DNA of 64,000 nucleotides from assembly GCA_014656495.1 (NCBI GenBank), contig BNCN01000010.1:248001-312000 (forward strand). The letters run 5' to 3'. The first letter of the stretch is position 1. Each line of letters begins with the position of its first letter. The DNA comes from Comamonas sp. KCTC 72670 (GTDB lineage: Bacteria > Myxococcota > Myxococcia > Myxococcales > Myxococcaceae). A program made the position numbers and the translations under genes. Below are positions 6,740 through 15,066 of the stretch, one piece after another. The notes beneath the pieces are model-generated. The model had not been told where the DNA came from and made no database searches. It saw nothing but the letters and a program-made list of their open reading frames with translations.

Positions 6740-9076
6740 ATGGACCTGGACCCGAGGTTCCTGCTGCACCGGCGCGCCGTGCTGACCGCGATGGTCGGCG
6801 GCGCGGCGGCGTCCCTGCTGGGCTGCCGGCGAAAGCCCGACCCCTCCCCCACTCCGGAGGGCGTCTACATCCCCGACGTGAGGCCGGGCGAGGACGTCTT
6901 CGGCTACGTCCAACGCATCCGGGGCGCCTTCGATGACGCGCTCTACAAGCAGGTGCTCGGCGCGGCCAACGCGTTCAAGGAAGGCGATGCGCTGGTGGGC
7001 GTGGCCGCGGCGGATGCGGCGTCACGCGAGAACGCCCGCGCGCTGCTCGCGAACACGCGCGTGTCCGACGTGCGGCAACACCCGCTGCACCAGGACGCGC
7101 TCCACGCGTTGAGCCTGGAAGCGGAGGACCCTCGGGCCACGGCGGAGACGGCCGGGTGGACCCTGGGCCGGTTGAAGCAGTTCCTGCTGGAGTCCGACGA
7201 GGCCGCGATTCAGGCCATCAGCCCGGGGCTCGGCAGCGACACCATTGGCTGTGTCGTCAAGCTGATGAGCGACGCGGAGCTCATCGCGCTGGGGCGCAAG
7301 GTGTTCAACCCGCTGCCGGGCAGCAACGTGGGCGCGCGGGGCTACATGGGGGCGCGCATCCAGCCCAACTCGCCCACCGACAACGTGGACGACATCCGGT
7401 GGCAGGTGTTCGACGGGTTCTCGTATGCCGTGGGCGACGTGGTGCTGGGCTGCAACCCGGTGTCGTCCACGCCGGAGTCCGTGGCCGCCATCGAGTCCGC
7501 GCTGCAGGAGATTCTCGTCACGTTCGGACTCGTGGAGGTACTGCCCCACTGTGTGCTGTCGCATATCGACGTGCAGGCGGAGGTGGAGCGCCGGCAGCCC
7601 GGCACCACGGGCGTCTGGTTCCAGAGCATCGCGGGCAGCGACAGCGCGAACGCCACGTTCGACATCTCCGTGGAGAAGATGCTCGCCTATGCGGACGGGC
7701 GAACCGGGCCGTACGGGCTCTATTTCGAGACGGGCCAGGGCGCGGACTTCACCAACGGCCATGGGCATGGCTACGACATGGTGCTCCACGAGTCGCGCAA
7801 GTACGGCTTCGCGCGGGCCCTGGCGCAACGGGTGGCCCGGGCACGGCGGGAGGCGGGCCACGCGGAACAGCCCTGGGTTCACCTCAACGACGTGGCGGGC
7901 TTCATCGGGCCGGAGGTGTTCCGCACCCGCGAGCAGCTCGTGCGCTGCTGCCTGGAAGACATCGCCATGGGCAAGCTGCACGGGCTGACCATCGGCCTGG
8001 ATGTCTGCTCGACGCTGCACATGGACGTGTCGCTGGATGACCTGGACTGGTGCATCGAGCGCATCATGCCGGCGAACCCGGCGTACCTGATGGCGCTGCC
8101 CACGAAGAACGATCCGATGCTGGGCTACCTCACCACCGGGTTCCAGGACCACGTCCGCATCCGCGAGCGCTTTGGCTACAAGGTGGATGACCGGATGTGG
8201 GCCTTCTTCCAGCGCCTGGGCGTCATCGACGCGGCGGGCAGGCCCACGGCGCACTTCGGGGACCCGGTCTGGGTCTATCTGCGCTACCTGCGCGCCAAGG
8301 GCGATGTGCGTCCGGAGGCGACGATCCGCGCGGACGCGGAGCGGCAGCTCGCGGAGATTCGCGCGCGCGGGGTGCCCATGGCGCGTGGTTACGGCGCGAA
8401 CCCGTGGGATTTGGAGCCTGAGTTGGACGCGGAGATGCGGCGTGTCTACGCGGACTCGAAGAAGAGCCTGTGGACGGAGCTGACGCCCGCGTTCATCTCC
8501 GCCGTGCCCGCGGGCGTGCCGCTGGTGTCCAAGTCACAGGACCGCACCGAGTACATCCTGCATCCGGAGACGGGGGAGCAGCTGGATGCCGCGTCGCTGG
8601 AGACGGTGCGCGCGCTGCGAGCCCGCCAGGAGGGGCGCTACGACGTGCAGTTGATGGTGTCGGATGGGCTCAATGCGCTGGCCATCATGGACGAGGGGCA
8701 GTTGGAGCCGTACCTGGAGGCGCTGCGCGCGGCGCTGAGCGCGGCGGGTTACCAGCCGGCACCGGAGCACCTGGTGCTCACGGCCGGGCGCGTGCGTGCG
8801 GGGTATCGCGTGGGAGAGGCGTTGTACGCGGGACTGGTGGACGGCACCCGACACCGGGCGCTCATCCACGTCATCGGCGAGCGCCCCGGCACGGGCCACC
8901 ACACGTTCTCCGCGTACATCACCGCGCCGAGCGGAGACGTCTGGTCCCAACCGGGCAAGGTGGACCACAACATCACGCGCGTGGTGTCCGGCGTCGCGAC
9001 CACGGCCTACTCGCCCACCCTGGCCGCGCCGGAGACGGTGCGTCTGCTCCAGCAACTGGCGCCCCGGGGTGGCTGA
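6740..9076 (+). CDS. eutBC: Ethanolamine ammonia-lyase, EutB-EutC fusion with Tat/lipoprotein-like signal
   Basis: 778 residues. The enzyme splits ethanolamine to acetaldehyde and ammonia using adenosylcobalamin. Residues about 48-510 match the EutB large subunit; residues about 590-778 match EutC (VSDGLNALA, IGERPGTG, VVSGVATTA). Active-site residues known from E. coli are retained: Arg206 and Gln208 in ARIQPN, Asn in GCNPV, Glu330 in LYFETGQG and Asp421 in GLDVC. In most bacteria B and C are separate and cytosolic. Here residues 10-29 read HRRAVLT plus a hydrophobic run ending LLGC, i.e. a twin-arginine motif followed by a lipobox at Cys29. A GAGCGAGG ribosome site lies 7 bases before the ATG. 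No eutA reactivase or microcompartment genes are in view. Confidence 0.9.
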   Translation: MDLDPRFLLHRRAVLTAMVGGAAASLLGCRRKPDPSPTPEGVYIPDVRPGEDVFGYVQRIRGAFDDALYKQVLGAANAFKEGDALVGVAAADAASRENARALLANTRVSDVRQHPLHQDALHALSLEAEDPRATAETAGWTLGRLKQFLLESDEAAIQAISPGLGSDTIGCVVKLMSDAELIALGRKVFNPLPGSNVGARGYMGARIQPNSPTDNVDDIRWQVFDGFSYAVGDVVLGCNPVSSTPESVAAIESALQEILVTFGLVEVLPHCVLSHIDVQAEVERRQPGTTGVWFQSIAGSDSANATFDISVEKMLAYADGRTGPYGLYFETGQGADFTNGHGHGYDMVLHESRKYGFARALAQRVARARREAGHAEQPWVHLNDVAGFIGPEVFRTREQLVRCCLEDIAMGKLHGLTIGLDVCSTLHMDVSLDDLDWCIERIMPANPAYLMALPTKNDPMLGYLTTGFQDHVRIRERFGYKVDDRMWAFFQRLGVIDAAGRPTAHFGDPVWVYLRYLRAKGDVRPEATIRADAERQLAEIRARGVPMARGYGANPWDLEPELDAEMRRVYADSKKSLWTELTPAFISAVPAGVPLVSKSQDRTEYILHPETGEQLDAASLETVRALRARQEGRYDVQLMVSDGLNALAIMDEGQLEPYLEALRAALSAAGYQPAPEHLVLTAGRVRAGYRVGEALYAGLVDGTRHRALIHVIGERPGTGHHTFSAYITAPSGDVWSQPGKVDHNITRVVSGVATTAYSPTLAAPETVRLLQQLAPRGG

Positions 9077-9202
9077 GTACGGGCGTGATGGCTCGTGGAC
9101 ACCACGCCCTCAGTTGCCCACACGCGGACTCGCCGTGCCACGAAGCCCGTTCCATGGCGCACGTCAGACACTCCAGGTAGGGTAGCTCCTGCTCACGCCA
9201 CC

Positions 9203-9850
9203 ATGAACCCCGCCGAGAAAGCCGCCCTCTTCCTCGAGCGCCTCCGGGATGCGCATCCGGACGCGCGCTACGAACTCAACTGGTCCACCCCCTTCGAGCT
9301 GCTCGTGGCCACCATCCTGGCCGCGCAGTGCACGGACGAGCGCGTCAACAAAGTGACCGCGACCGTCTTCCCCAAGTACCCAGGCCCGCAGGCCTTCGCC
9401 GACGCGGACACCGCCGCGCTGGAGGAAGACCTCAAGCCCACCGGCTTCTTCAAGCAGAAGACCAAGTCCGTTCAGGCCATGAGCCGCGCGCTGCTGGAGA
9501 AGTTCGGTGGAGAGGTTCCTCGGAGCATCGACGAACTGGTGACGCTCCCCGGCGTCGCGCGGAAGACCGCCAACGTCGTCCTCAACACCGCCTTCAACCT
9601 CCCCTCCGGCATCATCGTCGACACCCACGTCGCGCGCGTCAGTCAGCGAATGGGCCTGACGAAGAAGGAGAAGCCCGAGGCGATCGAGGACGACCTCATG
9701 AAGCTCGTCCCCCAAGAGGACTGGACCTTCTTCGGCCCCGCGACCGTCCTCCACGGCCGGTACACCTGCACCGCGAAGAAGCCGAAGTGCGACGCGTGCA
9801 TCGTGAACAGCATCTGCCCGCGCATCGGCGTCGAAGCTTCCGCCGGCTGA
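9203..9850 (+). CDS. nth: Endonuclease III
   Basis: 215 residues, normal for this base-excision-repair DNA glycosylase/AP lyase that removes oxidised pyrimidines. The helix-hairpin-helix LPGVARKTANVV carries the catalytic lysine (Lys121) and VDTHVARV carries the catalytic aspartate (Asp140), equivalent to Lys120 and Asp138 of the E. coli enzyme. A [4Fe-4S] cluster motif C-x6-C-x2-C-x5-C closes the protein (CTAKKPKC, CDAC, then C). ATG 9203 fits the usual N-terminus (MNPAEKAALFLERL). It is convergent with the transketolase gene, with 34 bases between. Confidence 0.96.
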   Translation: MNPAEKAALFLERLRDAHPDARYELNWSTPFELLVATILAAQCTDERVNKVTATVFPKYPGPQAFADADTAALEEDLKPTGFFKQKTKSVQAMSRALLEKFGGEVPRSIDELVTLPGVARKTANVVLNTAFNLPSGIIVDTHVARVSQRMGLTKKEKPEAIEDDLMKLVPQEDWTFFGPATVLHGRYTCTAKKPKCDACIVNSICPRIGVEASAG

Positions 9851-9884
9851 CGCAGTCCGCGGGCGGAGCGCACTGCTCGCAGGG

Positions 9885-11780
9885 TCACGCGTGCGTGTGG
9901 CCCCACTCCGGCGTTCCGCCGCGCGCTGTCCCACGCGGCGAGCCCTCCACCAGAGACGTGACGCACTCCACGATGTGCTCGGCGTCGATGCCCGCGGCGT
10001 TCAGCAACTCCGCGGGCTTCCCAGAGCCGGGCAGCTTCGCCACGGCCAGGCGCGCCACCGTGGGCAGCCGCTCACGCTCGCCCAGGAAGGCTTCCAGCAC
10101 CGCATCCGTGAGCCCTCCCTCGGCCCAGTGGTCCTCCACCACGACCAGCCGGCCTTGCGTCTCGCGCGCGGCTTCGTGAAGCGTCTTCGCGTCCACGGGC
10201 TTCACCGAGTAGAGGTCGATGACGCGAACTCGGATGCCGTCCCGCTTCAGCCGGTCATACGCCTTCAGCGCTTCGTGCAACGTGATGCCCGCGGCCACCA
10301 CGGTCGCCACGTCGTCGCCGGACCGTCGCAACACCTTGCTGCCCCCAATGGGGAACGTCTCCGTGGCGGGATAGAGCACCGGCGTCTTCTCGCGCGTGGT
10401 GCGCAGGTAGGTGATGCCCTGGCACTCCAGCACCTGCTCCAGCAACCTCGCCGTCTGGTTCGCGTCGCACGGGTAGAGCACGGTGCTTCCGCTCACCGCG
10501 CGCATCATCGCCAGGTCCTCCAACCCCATCTGTGACGGGCCGTCCTCGCCGATGGACACACCCGCGTGGCTGCCACACAGATGGAGCGTCGCGTTGGAGA
10601 CGGCCGCCATGCGAATCTGGTCATACGCCCGCGACAGGAAGGCCGCGAAGGTGCTGACGAAGGCCTGCTTGCCCAGCACCGCCATGCCCACCGCGCTGGA
10701 CACCATGTTCTGCTCCGCGATGAACATCTCGAAGTAGCGCTTCGGGTGGGCCTTGCTGAACTCGTTCGAGTACGTGGAGTTGGACACCTCCGCGTCCAGC
10801 ACCACCACGTCCGGCCGCGCGTTGCCCAACGCCAGGAGCGCATCGCCGTACGCCTTGCGAGTCGCCACCGTGTCTCCGGCTTTGTAGGTGGGCAGCGTCA
10901 GCGGCGCCGCCGCGTCCTGGCGCGGAGTGGTGACCGCATCCGGCTTCGCCACCTGGATGCGAACGTTCCGCTCGCCCCCCAGCTCGCGGATGGCATCCCG
11001 GGCCTTGTCCTCCGGGAGCGGCTTGCCATGCCACCCGTCCTTGTTGGCGATGAGGGAGTAGCCATGCCCCTTCTCCGTCCGGCAGACGAGGCAGGTGGGT
11101 TGTCCCTTCGTCTTCTGGGCCTCGGCGAACGCCCGGTCGATGGCGCCCAGGTCATGGCCATCCAACGCGATGGCGTGCCAGCCGAACGCACGGGCTCGGG
11201 CCACATATGCCTCCACGTTCCAGCCCAGCTCCGTCTCCCGGCTCTGCCCCAGCCGGTTCACATCGATGACCGCGCAGAGGTTGTCCAACTGGTAGTGGCT
11301 CGCCTTGTCGAACGCCTCCCACACGGAGCCCTCCGCTGTCTCGCTGTCCCCCATCAGCACGTAGGTGCGAAAGGGCAGCCCGTCCAGGCGCGCGACGAGC
11401 GCCATGCCCACGCCGATGGCCAGCCCCTGCCCCAAGGAACCGGTTGCCACGTCCACGAGCGGCAGCACGTGCGGGTTGGGGTGCCCCTCCAACCGGCTGC
11501 CGAACTGGCGAAGGCTGAGCAATTCCCGGTCGTCGATGGCGCCAGCCGCCTTGAAGGCGGAGTAGAGCACCGGGCAGGCGTGCCCCTTGGAGAGCACGAA
11601 GCGGTCGTTGTTCCGCGCGTGCGGCTGCTGGAAGTCGAAGCGCAGGTACTTCTCGAACAGCACCGCCATGATGTCAGCCGCGGACATGGAGGAGCTGGGG
11701 TGGCCCGAGCCCGCCGCCGTCGTGCAACGGATGCTGTCGATGCGCAGCTGCGCCGCGAGGTCCGCCAAGGTCGCCGTCAT
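9885..11780 (-). CDS. tkt: Transketolase, short (animal-like) type
   Basis: 631 residues. It transfers two-carbon ketol units in the non-oxidative pentose phosphate pathway with thiamine diphosphate. Seen motifs: TTAAGSGHPSSSMSAADIM, SKGHACPVLY, the ThDP site beginning GDSETAEGSVWEA and ending near INRLGQS-type NRLGQS, and in the pyrimidine domain EQNMVSSAVG and GVSIGEDGPSQMGLEDLAM. Length and wording of these blocks are closer to animal TKT (about 620 residues) than to E. coli TktA (663). It is divergent from transaldolase over 205 bases, so the two pathway genes probably share a regulatory region. Confidence 0.95.
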   Translation of the reverse strand: MTATLADLAAQLRIDSIRCTTAAGSGHPSSSMSAADIMAVLFEKYLRFDFQQPHARNNDRFVLSKGHACPVLYSAFKAAGAIDDRELLSLRQFGSRLEGHPNPHVLPLVDVATGSLGQGLAIGVGMALVARLDGLPFRTYVLMGDSETAEGSVWEAFDKASHYQLDNLCAVIDVNRLGQSRETELGWNVEAYVARARAFGWHAIALDGHDLGAIDRAFAEAQKTKGQPTCLVCRTEKGHGYSLIANKDGWHGKPLPEDKARDAIRELGGERNVRIQVAKPDAVTTPRQDAAAPLTLPTYKAGDTVATRKAYGDALLALGNARPDVVVLDAEVSNSTYSNEFSKAHPKRYFEMFIAEQNMVSSAVGMAVLGKQAFVSTFAAFLSRAYDQIRMAAVSNATLHLCGSHAGVSIGEDGPSQMGLEDLAMMRAVSGSTVLYPCDANQTARLLEQVLECQGITYLRTTREKTPVLYPATETFPIGGSKVLRRSGDDVATVVAAGITLHEALKAYDRLKRDGIRVRVIDLYSVKPVDAKTLHEAARETQGRLVVVEDHWAEGGLTDAVLEAFLGERERLPTVARLAVAKLPGSGKPAELLNAAGIDAEHIVECVTSLVEGSPRGTARGGTPEWGHTHA

Positions 11781-11901
11781 CGTGTGACTCCCGGAGTCTC
11801 CTGGGACAGGAATGCCCTCGGTACGGTGCTGACGGCCCCCGCCAAGGTGAAGCGGTCCAACTCGCTGGCCCTGCGCCCGGGCGGAACCCGCGAGGGCCCG
11901 T

Positions 11902-11923
11902 CCGCTCGGCTGGGCTCGAGCGG
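11902..11923. repeat. Inverted repeat in the tkt/tal divergent region
   Basis: A perfect 7-bp inverted repeat, CCGCTCG (11902-11908) and CGAGCGG (11917-11923), separated by 8 bases. It lies about 60 bases before the transaldolase ATG. It could be an operator for joint control of both genes or chance in GC-rich DNA. Confidence 0.3.
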
Positions 11924-11985
11924 CGGAGCGTGGCCACCGTTAGGAAACGCCATCCGGGTGCCTAGCGCCCTCGACGGGAGAGTTC

Positions 11986-13110
11986 ATGAATCCGCTGCGA
12001 AAGCTCGCTGAGTTCGGTCAATCCATCTGGGTGGACAACCTCCAGCGCAGCTACATCACGAAGGGCACGTTGAAGAAGTTCATCGATGAGGATGGGCTGA
12101 CGGGCCTGACGTCCAACCCGACCATCTTCCAGAAGGCCGTGTCCGGCAGCGACGACTACCAGGACCTCTTCAACGCGGCGAAGGGCCGGGGCCTGTCCGG
12201 CAACGACTTGTACGAGCAACTGGCGGTGCGCGACGTTCGAGGCGCGGCGGACATCCTTCGCGGCGTGTACGACGCGACGAAGGGCCGGGACGGCTACGCG
12301 TCGCTAGAGGTGTCTCCTCGATTGGCGCTCGACACGAAGGCCACGCTGGAGGAGGCACGGCGGCTGTGGAAGACGCTCGACCGGCCCAACGTGATGATCA
12401 AGGTCCCTGGCACGGAAGCGGGGGTCCCGGCCTTCGAGCAGCTCACCGCCGAGGGCATCAACGTCAACGTGACGCTGCTCTTCAGCCAGACACGCTACAG
12501 GCAAATCGCCGAGGCCTACGTGTCCGGGCTGGAGAAGCTGGCCGCGTCCGGAGGCGACGTGAGCCGCGTCGCCAGCGTGGCGTCATTCTTCGTCAGTCGC
12601 ATCGACGCCTTGGTGGACAAGGAGATTGAGAAGAAGCTGAAGGCAGGCGCCACGCCCGAGCAGCAGAAGGCGCTGGAAGGCGTGAGTGGCAAGGTCGCCA
12701 TCGCCAACGCGAAGCTGGCCTACCGCGCGTACAAGGAGGTCTTCAGCGGCGCGCGGTGGAAGGCGCTCGAGGCGAAGGGCGCGAAGGTGCAGCGCGTCCT
12801 CTGGGCGAGCACCAGCACCAAGAGTCCGAAGCTGCGGGACGTGCTCTACGTGGAGGAGCTCATCGGCCGAGACACGGTGAATACCCTCCCCCCCGCGACC
12901 ATCGATGCCTTCCGAGACCACGGCAAGGTGCGGGCGAGCCTGGAAGAGGATCTCCCCGCCGCGGAGGCCACAATGCGTCAGTTGGAGGCGGGCGGCGTCT
13001 CCATGCAGACCGTCACGGAAGAGCTGGCGCGGGATGGCATCCGCCTGTTCGAGGAGTCCTTCGACCAGCTCCTCTCCGCGGTGGACGAGAAGCTGAAGAA
13101 GACCGCCTAG
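11986..13110 (+). CDS. tal: Transaldolase
   Basis: 374 residues, matching the longer (TalB subfamily III / mycobacterial-type) transaldolases. It moves a dihydroxyacetone unit between sugar phosphates in the pentose phosphate pathway. Motifs: SIWVDNLQRSYI, LTGLTSNPTIFQKAVSGS, LEVSPRLALDT, and PNVMIKVPGTEAGVPAF holding the Schiff-base lysine. Further on VNVTLLFSQTRYRQIAEAY and ASVASFFVSRID are typical. The C-terminal SFDQLLSAVDEKLKK helix is also characteristic. It faces away from transketolase, supporting joint regulation of the pathway's two non-oxidative enzymes. Confidence 0.95.
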   Translation: MNPLRKLAEFGQSIWVDNLQRSYITKGTLKKFIDEDGLTGLTSNPTIFQKAVSGSDDYQDLFNAAKGRGLSGNDLYEQLAVRDVRGAADILRGVYDATKGRDGYASLEVSPRLALDTKATLEEARRLWKTLDRPNVMIKVPGTEAGVPAFEQLTAEGINVNVTLLFSQTRYRQIAEAYVSGLEKLAASGGDVSRVASVASFFVSRIDALVDKEIEKKLKAGATPEQQKALEGVSGKVAIANAKLAYRAYKEVFSGARWKALEAKGAKVQRVLWASTSTKSPKLRDVLYVEELIGRDTVNTLPPATIDAFRDHGKVRASLEEDLPAAEATMRQLEAGGVSMQTVTEELARDGIRLFEESFDQLLSAVDEKLKKTA

Positions 13111-13173
13111 AGCGGGGCTCGAAGTCGAGCGAGCAGGCATGAGAGGGCCCCCGCTGGCTCCAAGGCGGGGAAA

Positions 13174-13196
13174 GGACAGCACCTTTCGTGCCGTCC
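13174..13196 (+). terminator. Hairpin downstream of tal
   Basis: GGACAGCAC (13174-13182) pairs with GTGCCGTCC (13188-13196) except for one central A/C mismatch, leaving a 5-nt loop. It sits 64 bases after the tal stop codon and has no T-run. A transcription terminator is plausible. Confidence 0.35.
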
Positions 13197-13289
13197 TGCG
13201 CGCTTTACGCCTTGGACCTCAAGGAGCGTGAAGGCTTCGACTCCCCAAGAGCGCTGGACATTGCCTGCATATACAGCTATTCCACGCGC

Positions 13290-14429
13290 ATGATGATTGC
13301 TCTCCGCGGGCTTTCCGGACGGCTGTCCACGCTGTTGAGCCTGAGTCTCCTGTCCGTGGGATGCGCCACGTCGCACGCCCAGGGCAGCTCCACTCCAGTG
13401 AAGGCACCTGCTCCGACATCCGCCTCCTTGGAAGCGCAGGAGGCGGACGCGGTCTTCACCGACCACCGCTTCCAGGATGGCACCGTGCTGCCGGAGGTGC
13501 GCATCCACTACGCGACCCTGGGCACGCCGCGCCGGGACGCCTCCGGCGCGGTCACCAACGCGGTGCTACTCTTGCATTGGACAAGCGCGAGCGGCGCGGT
13601 GCTGCGGACCCAGCCCTTCCAGGAGGCGCTGTTCGCGCCGGGCCGTCCGCTGGATGCGACGAAGTACCTCCTCATCTTCCCAGACAGCGTGGGCCACGGC
13701 CGCTCCAGCAAGCCGAGCGACGGTCTGCGCACGAGGTTCCCTGCCTACGGCTACCGGGACATGGTGGAGCTTCAGCACCGACTCGTCACCCAGACCCTGG
13801 GCATTCAGCGCCTGCACGCCATCGTGGGACTGTCCATGGGCGGGATGAACGCGTGGCAGTGGAGCGAGCTGTACCCGGACACAGTGAAGGGTGTGATGCC
13901 CATCGTGTCCCTGCCAACACGCATCGCGGGGCGAAACCTGCTGTGGCGCCGCTTCGTGTCAGGACAGATTCGAGGCGACCCGGAATGGAAGGACGGCTTC
14001 TACACCGCGCAGCCTCGGGGCTGGCTGGAGGCGTTCCCCGTCTTTCGAATGATGTTGGATGGGGTCCCGCACCTCCAGGCCACTCTACCGGACGCCCAGG
14101 CGGCGGACGCCTTCATCGCGACCGCCCGGGCGCAGGCCGCGAGCATGGATGCCAACGACATTCTGTACGCGCTGGAGGCATCCCGGGACTACGACCCGGA
14201 GGGGGCACTCGGAGACATCCAGGCCCGAGTGTTCGCGCTCAACTTCTCCGATGACGAGTTCAATCCCGTGTCCCTGCGCACGCTGGAGACACTGATGCCC
14301 CGGGTGAAGCGCGGCCACTTCGTGGTGCAGGAAGGCCACGCGAACTCGTTTGGCCACTTCACGCAGGCACACCCGGCGCTTTGGGCAGACCAGGTCGCCG
14401 CGTTCCTGAAGCTCCTCGACGAGGAATGA
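13290..14429 (+). CDS. Alpha/beta-hydrolase lipoprotein (MetX/homoserine acetyltransferase-like)
   Basis: 379 residues from ATG 13290 (ATG 13293 also possible). The leader ends in SLLSVGC, a lipobox, so it is probably a lipoprotein. The rest is an alpha/beta-hydrolase fold related to homoserine O-acetyltransferases: YATLGTPRRD near the N-terminus, LLLHWTSASG, LIFPDSVGHGRSSKPSD, the nucleophile elbow GLSMGGMNAW, an Asp in NFSDDEFNP and His in GHANSFGHF. The export signal argues against a methionine-synthesis acetyltransferase; an esterase or thioesterase is more likely. It is convergent with the marR gene, 15 bases apart. Confidence 0.88.
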   Translation: MMIALRGLSGRLSTLLSLSLLSVGCATSHAQGSSTPVKAPAPTSASLEAQEADAVFTDHRFQDGTVLPEVRIHYATLGTPRRDASGAVTNAVLLLHWTSASGAVLRTQPFQEALFAPGRPLDATKYLLIFPDSVGHGRSSKPSDGLRTRFPAYGYRDMVELQHRLVTQTLGIQRLHAIVGLSMGGMNAWQWSELYPDTVKGVMPIVSLPTRIAGRNLLWRRFVSGQIRGDPEWKDGFYTAQPRGWLEAFPVFRMMLDGVPHLQATLPDAQAADAFIATARAQAASMDANDILYALEASRDYDPEGALGDIQARVFALNFSDDEFNPVSLRTLETLMPRVKRGHFVVQEGHANSFGHFTQAHPALWADQVAAFLKLLDEE

Positions 14430-14444
14430 GCCACGGGGCCGCGC

Positions 14445-14942
14445 TCAGCGGCCACGACGGACCGCACGCTTGGGCGCGGGCGAGGTTTTCGTCTCCACTT
14501 CGCCGTCCCCCAGCCCCGTCCGGGCGACGGCGGCCAGCAGGTCGCGCAGCGCAGAGGCCTGGGTGTCGCCCACGGCACGCTCGAAGTCGGCCTGGGCGCG
14601 CAGCCACATGGGCCGGGCCTTGCGGTAGACGCCCTGCCCCTCCGGGGTGATGGCAATGGCGCGCTGGCGCCGGTCCGTCCGGCCCACTTCCAGCACCACC
14701 AGGCCATCCTTCAGCAGGGGCCGGAGGTTGTGGGTGAGCGTGGAGGGGTCCATGACGAGCTGCTCGGCCAGCGCATTCACGGTCAGCGGGCCCTGGGACT
14801 GGACGCGGTGGAGGATGGAGTACTGCGTCGTCCGGATGCCGCTGGGCGCGAGGACCTGGTCATAGAACTGAGTGACATGGCGGCTGGCCTGCCGCAGCGC
14901 CAGGCAGTTGCAGAGGGTGCGGTGAAGGTCGTCTTGGGACAT
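14445..14942 (-). CDS. MarR family transcriptional regulator
   Basis: 165 residues with the MarR winged helix: TTQYSILHRVQSQGPLTVNALAEQL, the recognition helix around MDPSTLTHNLRPLLKDGLV, and the wing VGRTDRRQRAIAITPEG. Dimerisation helices flank it, and a basic C-terminal tail (KRAVRRGR) is extra. Such proteins repress nearby genes and respond to small phenolic or oxidant ligands. Likely targets are itself or the divergent AraC gene (124 bases between starts). The Cys residues at the N-terminus (TLCNCLALRQ) could be redox-sensing, which is only a suggestion. Confidence 0.92.
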   Translation of the reverse strand: MSQDDLHRTLCNCLALRQASRHVTQFYDQVLAPSGIRTTQYSILHRVQSQGPLTVNALAEQLVMDPSTLTHNLRPLLKDGLVVLEVGRTDRRQRAIAITPEGQGVYRKARPMWLRAQADFERAVGDTQASALRDLLAAVARTGLGDGEVETKTSPAPKRAVRRGR

Positions 14943-15066
14943 CGCTACCAGGAAGTATACGTGGGCCCGCGAGGGCCTGCATGGGTGGTGCTGCGCATCG
15001 GACGTGGGACCGAATGACCCGGCAGAGCCCTCTCTCGCGGTATGAGCTCATGGGCAGGAGAATTCC

